Shown in pieces: positions 57,013-64,000 of a stretch of 64,000 nt of DNA (positions within the stretch are counted from its first letter, which is position 1; the number at the start of each line of letters is the position of its first letter). The stretch spans positions 104,811,501-104,875,500 of the forward strand of contig JAZHRO010000014.1 of NCBI GenBank assembly GCA_037157565.1. Reading direction: 5' to 3'. Below the pieces are notes generated by a model. The model had not been told where the DNA came from, did not search any database, and was given only the letters and a program-made list of their open reading frames with translations. The DNA comes from Thalassia testudinum (taxonomy: Eukaryota > Streptophyta > Magnoliopsida > Alismatales > Hydrocharitaceae). A program made the translations under genes and the position numbers.

Positions 57013-58365
57013 GGAATATGTGAACACTGCAGTCTTGAAAATGTGGAAAAGAAATAATAGCTTCCTGTAAATTTGTTTAAACAGCTGCCTATTATGAATA
57101 AATGAACATGAGTAAGAATATGGGATGTATGAACGTGAAACTGGAAAGGTGAAACCAGAATGCGCTGAGTTAAAGAGATAGAACCCTACGGGGAATTAGG
57201 AGTAGAACTCCTGGAAAGTGAATGGAATAGAATTGGGGAAGTGAGCTGGCCCTTGAGTACGGAGTACCAAGGAGAGCGACTGTCCCCCTACTTAGTGCAG
57301 AGCGGAGCCAGCCGCCCCAGGGACCCAGAGTTAGGACTGGCCACTCTGTACCGACTTGCTGGCCCTCGTGTACACAGTACCGAGGAGAGCTACTAGTGTA
57401 GGGATGTACTAGCTACCCCACGGGCCCCGGTGTTCTGCTAGCCTCCTACACCGACTTGTTAGGCCCACTGGGGCAAACCAGGGTAGTCAGGCGAGGGTGC
57501 ACGGACTGTGGAGGGGCAAGGCCCCTGTTTGGTTACTGTGGAGGGGTTGGACCCCTGTTACTGAGAGGGCTCTGCCCTGTACTGGTTCCGTGCTGTGCTT
57601 TGGGCGCACCCGTTAACAGAAACGACTGACCACGTGCCAGTGCGAGTTAGCTACCCGTGCGTTTACCGTGCGTGCCGTAGTCACCGTTACGTCTGTCAGT
57701 GACCTTGGGGTGGTTGACTGAGAGTAGGATCACCACGGGGGACTCTCCCGGCCAGGAGAGCACCACGTGCTACTTCTACTGTTCGGAAAAGACTGCAATC
57801 AAGATCGTTCCCACGAGGAACATTCGAGATCAAGTGAAGGATCTGAGAAATAGATAAATTGTGAAACAATAGAAAGACGTAAATAAAGGAAGAGAGAAAA
57901 TTAAAATAGCTACTATACACTTTACTGTTTCTTTAGTTTAGCTGCCACTCTACTCAGTGTTTTGCTAACGTGTTACACTTGTTGCCTTTCAGGACCAGGT
58001 GTTGAGCAGCCAGGGTCAGCGGCTGCAGAGGACGTTGGGCCGAGTAGGGTCCAGTAGAGTTACCACTGTTCTCTTGTACCTCTTTTTCGTTCCACTGTAG
58101 TGAGTAGTTCTTATTTTTGCTGTACTTTTCTTTACCTGCAGTTCATATTATGTTATGAATGTTTTTCTACTGTTGTGGTGGTACATACTGTAGTGGTTTC
58201 TTTCCTTACTGCTGTATTTCTTATTGTTAGTTATATTCATGCTGAATGTGGTTTATTTTACTGCTCTTTCGGTTACTTCCTCTTTGGATGACCAGGTCTT
58301 GGGATTAGTCGAGTTGGTCCGGTTCTCGTGTCTCGTAGGGACTCGAGAATCGGGTCGTTACAAGA

Positions 58366-58377
58366 TGGTATCAGAGC
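58366..58377 (+). other. Primer binding site of element E (initiator tRNA-Met)
   Basis: TGGTATCAGAGC, three bases after the LTR end, the standard site of Tekay/Del and other plant elements primed by initiator tRNA-Met. Confidence 0.95.
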
Positions 58378-58544
58378 AAGGTCGTCCCGAGAAGTGAATC
58401 AAATGACTGGAAAATAACCAATTCACATGTCTATAACTAGAGTAGCCACCACAACATATCTTTTGACATGAGCTCTTAGACGTTTCCGTTCGGTATCGTT
58501 CCGTAGTGACGTGTTCCGTTTTGTTTCGCGTCTCCTTGCAGGAG
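58378..58544 (+). other. Short leader of element E
   Basis: 167 bp between the primer site and the gag ATG. It contains CGTCTCCTTGCAGGAG directly before the ATG, which looks like a splice acceptor. No gene. Confidence 0.6.
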
Positions 58545-59700
58545 ATGCCTCGTCGTGGGACCAGTGAGGCGGACCGCGGGCGCGGCCGAGGATGAGGTCG
58601 GCAAGGTGGGCGTGCCGTTGCCGACGCCCCAGTGGACCAGCCACTACTCCCGGGCGTCCAGGCCCAGGACCTCGCCCGGCTGATACGAGACATTGTACGA
58701 GAGGAGCTCCACCCGCCGCCCCAAGCGCCTCACCCTGGGGCTGTGGAGGGGGAGTCCTCTGTGGGACCACTCGACGGACGCGGTGCTGGACACGGGGGAG
58801 AGGATGGGCCACCGCAACCCCCACCTTCCTCCGACACTTCTGTGCATGAGGCACCGTTGCCTAGAGGTGCACCAGCATCCCCACTGCAGCGCCACTCCGA
58901 GCTCTTCGGGCAGTTCCGGAAGCTGAAGCCCCCCTCCTTCAAGGGGGATGAGGACCCGACCGAGGCAGAGGATTGGCTCGAGCAGCAGTAGAAGATTTTT
59001 GACACCCTTCGCCCCCCGGTGGAGTGCTGCGTGGCCTTTGCCACGTACCAGCTGAAGAGTGCGGCACACAGGTGGTGGAGGGCGGTCCGGGGACAGGAGA
59101 GGGACGAGCCGACCTGGGATCGGTTCGTCACCCTCTTCTGCGAGCAGTACTTTCCCCAGACGTGGCAGGACCAGAGGAGGCGGGAGTTCCACACTCTCCT
59201 CCAAGGAACGATGACTGTGAGCGCGTATCGCACGCGTTTCCTGGAGCTGTCCCGCTTTGCAGCGACAGCGGTGGCTACTGAGGAGGAGCGCCCTTGGAGG
59301 TTCACCGAGGGGCTCCGGCCTGCGATTCGGGGGTATGTCAAACCCCTGAAGCTGCCTACGTTTTCGAGGGTGGTGGAGGCAGCCATGACTTACGAGGTGA
59401 CCAACCCGTTCGCGCGAGACACTGACGGCGGGCGGAAGAGGCCCTTTCAGCCAGACTTTTCACAGGGCCGGCGAGAGAGGAGACACGTGGCGTCCGCAGG
59501 AGAGCCGTCACATTTTACAGGGCCATCAGTGGCCTTTGGGGGCCCCCGACAAGGGCCAGTCGCTAGCACCGGACCCCCGCCCAGCCGATAGCAGGGGCCC
59601 ACTGAGGGCGGGAGTCGAGTTCCCCTCTGTTATCAGTGTGGCCAGCCGGGCCACATCAGGAGGGACTGCCCGTCTAGGGCAGGAGGTCAGCAGATACTTC
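58545..59700 (+). pseudogene. Element E gag
   Basis: ATG at 58545 begins MPRRGTSEADRGRGRG and hits a TGA at 58593-58595. The same frame continues with LARLIRDIVREELHPPPQAP, PPSFKGDEDPTEAEDWLEQQ, TAG at 58989-58991, SAAHRWWRAVRGQE, FVTLFCEQYFPQTWQDQRRR, a TAG at 59589-59591, and the CCHC knuckle CYQCGQPGHIRRDC at 59628-59669. The full set of gag domains of a Tekay element is present, interrupted by three stops only. Confidence 0.92.
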
Positions 59701-60317
59701 CCTCACAGAGCACTGGAGGGCGCGCAGGAGGCCGCGGTTCCCAGGCGCGAGGAGGAGGACAGCAGTCGCGAGGAGGGTACCGGCCAGCACCTACCCGTCC
59801 GACGCAGAGTGTGGCTGCTTCGTCCGCACCTAGAGCTGAGGGGCGTATCAATGCCCTGACACACAGGGACACCAGAGCTTCGGGATCGGTGGTAGCAGGT
59901 ATGGTTTCGGTTTCCGGTAGACTCGTTTACACACTTTTTGATTCCGGCGCTACGCACTCGTTTGTCGCAGCCAGTTTCGCAGTTAGTTTAGACCAGGATT
60001 ATACACTGTTAGAGAATTCGTTCGTAATCAGAGGTCCGAGTGGTCAGCTGTTTGTAGCTGAGGAGGTGTACACGGATTGCGAGGTCAGCGTCGGGGGACA
60101 TAGCCTGCCAGCTGACCTGATTATGATACAGATAGAGGACTTTGGAGTGATTCTGGGGATGGATTGGTTGTCCGCTTACCACGCCTGGGTGGACTGTTTT
60201 GAGAGGAAGATCGTCTTCTCCATTCCGGAGTTGCCTTCTTTCGAGTTTCACGGACAGCCAGTGGACGGAGGTTTCAGGTGCATTTCGGCACTTCGGGCGG
60301 TGAGACTTTTGAGCTAG
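59701..60317 (+). pseudogene. Element E aspartic protease
   Basis: Continues the gag frame. A Gly/Arg/Gln-rich spacer leads to GRLVYTLFDSGATHSFVAAS with the DSG active site at 59940-59948, then FVIRGPSGQLFVAEEVYTDC and DFGVILGMDWLSAYHAWVDC. A TAG at 60315-60317 precedes [15 protein letters not shown], the protease-RT linker. The catalytic motif is intact. Confidence 0.92.
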
Positions 60318-61646
60318 GGGTGTGAGGGTTTCCTAGCTTGTGTAGTGGCAGAGCCCAGCCCTGTGGCAGACTTCCAGAGCATCCCGGTGGTCAGAGAGTA
60401 CCCTGACGTGTTTCCAGATGAGTTCCCAGGACTACCGCCTGAGCATGAGATCGAGTTTGAGATCTCACTAGTACCAGGGACCAGCCCCATCTCCACTGCG
60501 CCATACAGGATGGCACCGCTTGAGCTACGAGAGATCAAGTCTCAGTTGCAGGACCTTTTGGAGAAAGGTTTCGTGAGGCCCAGTGCGTCTCCCTGGAGAG
60601 CCCCGGTACTGTTTGTGAAGAAGGATGGGACCTTACGCCTTTGTGTGGACTACCGACAGCTGAATAGGGTCACCATCAAGAACAGATATCCACTGCCGAG
60701 GATCGACGACTTGTTTGACCAATTGCGGGGTGCCACGGTGTTCTCCAAGATCGACTTGAGGTCGGGATACCACCAGTTGAGGATCAGGGAGACCGACGTC
60801 TCCAAGACAGCTTTCCGCACCCAGTACGGACACTACGAGTTTTTGGTCATGCTGTTTGGGCTGACCAATGCCCCCGCTGCTTTCATGGACCTAATGAACC
60901 GGGTGTTTAGACCGTACTTGGACCAGTTCGTGGTGGTTTTCATAGATGATGTACTCATCTATTCTAGAGATCAAACGCAGCACGGACAGCACTTGCAGAT
61001 GGTTCTGGACACTCTGAGACGACGTAGGTTGTACGCCAAATACAGCAAGTGCGAGTTCTGGTTGAGGGAGGTGACCTTCTTAGGTCATGTGATCTCTGGA
61101 GACGGCTTGGCGGTGGACCCAGCCAAGGTCGAGGCAGTGCTCAGGTGGGAGAGACCGCGTTCAGTCACCGAGATTCGTAGTTTCCTGGGACTGGCAGGCT
61201 ACTACAGACGATTCATCAGAGGATTTTCACAGATTGCGCGTCCTATGACACAGTTGACCTGGAAGGACATGCCCTTCGCATGGACAGACGCCTGTGAGGC
61301 GTGTTTTCTGGAGCTGAAGGAGAGGTTGACCTCGGCTCCCGTGCTCACCATCCCTGACAGTAGTGGTGGGTTCGTTGTGTACACGGACGCCTCCTTGCAG
61401 GGGTTAGGAGGTGTGCTCATGCAGAGGGGTCACGTTGTTGCTTACGCTTCGCGGCAACTGAAGCCCCATGAGAATACCTACCCTACCCACGACCTAGAGT
61501 TGGCAGCTGTTGTCTTCGCGCTGAAAACTTGGAGGCACTACTTGTACGGTGAGACCTTCAAAATTTTCACAGATCACAAGAGCCTCAGATACCTTTTTGA
61601 TCAAAAGGAGCTCAACATGAGACAGAACGTTGGTTGGAGCTCCTGA
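60318..61646 (+). pseudogene. Element E reverse transcriptase and RNase H
   Basis: Same frame. [20 protein letters not shown] opens RT, followed by [73 protein letters not shown] and the polymerase motif FIDD (about 60939-60950). [20 protein letters not shown] leads to RNase H with [45 protein letters not shown] and [11 protein letters not shown]. All catalytic acids are present. A 1-nt frameshift near 61625 (within LNMRQ) ends the frame at 61646; the next frame picks up at once. Confidence 0.93.
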
Positions 61647-63304
61647 AGGACTACGACTGCAGCATCTCCTACCACCCGGGAAAGGCCAATGTGGTGGCTG
61701 ACGCCTTGAGCCGTAAGGCGCCTGCACACTTGGCCAGTTTACAGTTACAAAGTTGGAGCCTTTTGGAGGAGGTGGGCAGTTGGCGACCCCTGGAGTTACG
61801 GGGGCACTGTGGGGCAGTGACGGTGACACGACAGACCAGGCCAGAGCTGATAGACCGCATCATCACAGGACAGATGGCCGATCCGTACTTGTAGTCCTTA
61901 CGCGACAGAGTACTGTCGGGAGACCCGGGGGACTTCTCTTTCATAGACCAGGTGCTGCGCTTGAGAGGACGGTTGTGCATTCCCAGAGACAGGGAGCTAT
62001 TGAGAGAGCTCCTGACTGAGACACACGGTTCCAGATTCACCATACATCCCGGAAACACGAAGATGTACCACGACTTGAGGCGCGAGTTTTGGTGGAGGGG
62101 GATGAAGCGGGATGTGGGTGAGTTCGTGCAACAGTGCTTAGTGTGTCAGCAGGTGAAGGCCGAGCATCAGAGGCCTGCAGGGCCGCTACAGCCGCTTCCA
62201 GTGCCAGAGTGGAAGTGGGAGAGCATCACCATGGACGTGGTGGTGGGCTTACCTGTTACCCAGCGAGGACACGACGCAGTCTGGGTAATAGTGGATAGAC
62301 TGACGAAGACGACGCGATTCTTGCCGATCCGAGTCACTTTGGGACCAGCACAGTTGGCAGAGAGGTATATCCGTGATGTGGTACGACTACACGGAGTTCC
62401 GCGGGAGATCGTATCCGACCGGGATACCCGCTTTACATCCCAGTTTTGGGCTGAGTTTCAGCAAGCCTTGGGGACGCGGTTGAGGTTTAGTACGGCTTAC
62501 CACCCCCAGACGGACGGACAGTCTGAGCGCACGATACAGACACTTGAGGATCTTTTGCGTGCCTGTGTACTGGACTGGAGGGGCTCTTGGGAGGAGCACC
62601 TGCCCCTAGCGGAGTTCGCATACAACAACAGTTATCACTTGAGCATCGGCATGGCTCCCTACAAGGCTCTGTACGGACGGAGGTGTACGGCACCCTTGAG
62701 TTGGGTTGAGGTGGGGACCAAGTGGGAGGTTGGCCCCAGGTTGATCCGGCAGAGTCAGGAGGTAGTCGAGCAGATCCACAGGCGACTCCGCACTGTCAGG
62801 AGCAGACAGAAGAGCTACGCGGATCGGAGACGCAGAGAGGTGCAGTTTGAGGTTGGGGACCACGTCTTTCTTCGTGTTTCGCCCATGAAGGGCCTGCAGC
62901 GGTTTGGGGTGAGAGGGAAGCTTGCGTCGAGGTTTGTGGGGCCCTTTGAGGTCCTGGAGCGGGTTGGACCCGTTGCTTACAGGCTTGCCCTCCCTCCCCA
63001 GCTTTCTAGTGTGCACGACGTGTTCCACGTGTCCAACCTCAGGAAGTACGTAGCCGATCCTAGTCACATACTGAGTCACGAGAGCGTCGAGGTGGGCGAC
63101 GACCTGACCTACACCGAGCGGCCAGTGCAGATTCTAGACCGAGCTGTCCGCAGTTTGAGACGAAAGCAAGTACCCCTGGTAAAGGTTTTGTGGAGGAGCC
63201 AGCGGTACGAGGAGGCTACCTGGGAGCCTGAGGCGGCTATGCGGGAGCGGTACCCGGAACTCTTCGCGGGTACGTCTTTTCGGACCGGCTTCGATCCTCT
63301 TTGA
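61634..63304 (+). pseudogene. Element E integrase with C-terminal chromodomain
   Basis: After the frameshift, [20 protein letters not shown] and ADALSRKAP end RNase H. A TAG at 61892-61894 interrupts, and from 61895 a long frame runs to 63304. From 61952: HHCC zinc domain (His25, His32, Cys62, Cys65), integrase triad Asp95, Asp156, Glu192 with the D,D(35)E spacing, GPFEVLERVGPVAYRLALP, and a chromodomain at about residues 390-437 (VQILDRAVRSLRRKQVPLVK, then LWRS and EEATWEPE). Chromodomains of this type direct insertion to marked heterochromatin (known for chromoviruses). This is the longest uninterrupted pol piece of the window. Confidence 0.93.
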
Positions 63305-63387
63305 GTTTGTTGTGGTATTTATGATGTTTTCCCGCACCCTAGTTAGCGCAAGTTTCGGGGACGAAACTTCCTTTGAGTTTGTTATAT
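63305..63387 (+). other. 3' end of element E internal region
   Basis: AAGTTTCGGGGACGAAACTTC (63350-63370 region) is the usual Tekay 3' motif, but it is followed by CTTTGAGTTTGTTATAT rather than by a purine tract before the LTR. Confidence 0.8.
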
Positions 63388-64000
63388 TGTAATGAACGCG
63401 CGCTTCAGACGTCTTTTCAGACGTCTGGGAGGTGGCCCAGACGTCTGGGAATCGGTTATTTTTGGCACGCGCAATTCGTCTGCGCGCCTGAGCGCACATA
63501 CCTACGTACGCTCTCTCTCCCTCTCTTTTTCCCTCTCTCCTGCGGCCACAGACCCACCCGGTCCCGCTCTCTCTCTCCTCCTCGCGCGGCCTTAAAAGGC
63601 CACGCCCTCCCCCTCACTCCTATCACCTCCGCCCCCTTCCTCTTCTCCTTCCAGTCGGTGCGCGAGAGCGAGCGCGAGTGAGCGGCGGCGGTGACAGCCG
63701 CGACGGGTGCGGGAGGAGGTGCTGCGCGGGGGAGGAGGCGTCGGCCGTAAGGGCTCGAGCCTGCCGGGGTAGCAGGAGCCGACCGACGGGGGGCGCAGCA
63801 GACGCGGGGTGGCGCGGCAGGCCTGCTGCAGCTCGAGCAGCAGGCGGAGCACTCATAGCGCGGCCGTGCATCGCGAGTGGAGGGCGAGTGGTGCCCTGGT
63901 TCTGGAAAATTTTCCAGAATCAGACGTCCGGGATTCCAACCAGACGACGGGGAAGACGTCTGGAGGACTGTCCCGACGTCTGAAAGGTGAGTTATTTTCA
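63388..64000 (+). repeat. 3' LTR of element E, first 613 bp
   Basis: TGTAATGAACGCGC onward, closely matching 55662 to about 56300, cut by the window edge. It lacks about 33 bp near 63445 present in the 5' LTR (one AGACGTCT-bounded unit). AGACGTCT sites at 63407, 63419 and 63439 are intact where the 5' LTR has decayed forms. Confidence 0.92.

Larger units (their letters stand above)
55662..58362 (+). repeat. 5' LTR of element E
   Basis: A 2701-bp LTR, TGTAACGAACGCGC to CGGGTCGTTACA. It is GC- and CpG-rich at the start, with many AGACGTCT palindromes (55681, 55725, 56392, 56492, 56543, 56563 and decayed copies), a 20-bp perfect palindrome at 56206-56225, and three 52-bp tandem repeats at 56870-57012. 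Open frames in it are not supported. Confidence 0.93.
55662..64000 (+). mobile_element. Element E: Tekay/Del-type chromovirus (right LTR cut by window edge)
   Basis: 5' LTR, initiator-Met primer site, one gag-pol frame with chromodomain, and the start of the 3' LTR. The coding region reads in a single frame from 58545 to about 61625 and in a second to 63304, broken by five stops and one frameshift. LTRs begin TGTAACG/TGTAATG. Little decay otherwise, so it is among the youngest insertions here, with A. Confidence 0.93.

Noticed and set aside
58644..59386. Long minus-strand frames opposite E gag
   Set aside because: Antisense shadows of the GC-rich gag gene.

Overview
The window is repeat-filled plant (angiosperm) DNA with no recognisable host gene, structural RNA gene or CRISPR array. 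It is a stack of nested LTR retrotransposons, mostly Ty3/gypsy elements of the Athila/Tat type (primer sites complementary to the 3' end of tRNA-Asp, FMDD reverse transcriptase motif, no chromodomain), plus one Tekay/Del-type chromovirus (initiator-Met primer site TGGTATCAGAGC, chromodomain). Element letters (A to J) are local labels used only here.

Layout. Element H (minus, 1-10918, cut off at the left edge) is a degenerate non-autonomous element. Inside it sits element A (minus, 1650-9388), a young, complete non-autonomous element with 5-bp target duplications (AGTAG), two near-identical LTRs, a tRNA-Asp primer site and one intact 665-codon ORF of unknown function instead of gag-pol. From 10919 to 12663 there are fragments: a coiled-coil remnant, a truncated B-family LTR, and the inverted first half of a G-family LTR. 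Element D (plus, 12664 to about 19200) is an old Athila-like protease/RT/integrase remnant, split by a clean solo LTR of family B (13630-16047, TSD ACGAC). Element C (plus, about 19200-31299) is a longer Athila-like gag-pol element with many stops and frameshifts. It entered the 5' LTR of element G (plus, 31300-47302), a relative of H with the same acidic ORF. G in turn carries element I (35162-45429), a gag-protease-only derivative with a 2.29-kb tandem duplication of its 3' region. G lies in the 3' untranslated region of element J, whose B-family LTR (47690-49195 and 55019-55661) is interrupted by a rearranged minus-strand LTR cluster F (49196-55018) and then by the chromovirus E (55662 to beyond the right edge).

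How the parts relate. The non-autonomous elements A, G, H and I carry no reverse transcriptase or integrase, yet share cis-acting sequences with the RT-encoding C and D: the tRNA-Asp primer site (A, G, H, C), a leader block (G, H, I, C), a pair of GGCATGGGGG polypurine tracts (A, I, C; one in D), a hairpin next to the second tract, and LTRs starting with TGAT. The simplest reading is a set of parasites moved in trans by Athila-type enzymes. The most interesting items are the intact acidic ORF of A with its internal repeats, a regulatory palindrome shared by the LTRs of the otherwise unrelated A and E, an AGCT motif phased at the DNA helical repeat in the LTR of I, and the hairpin/polypurine cassette. 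All coordinates and alignments are by eye. Similarity statements are qualitative.
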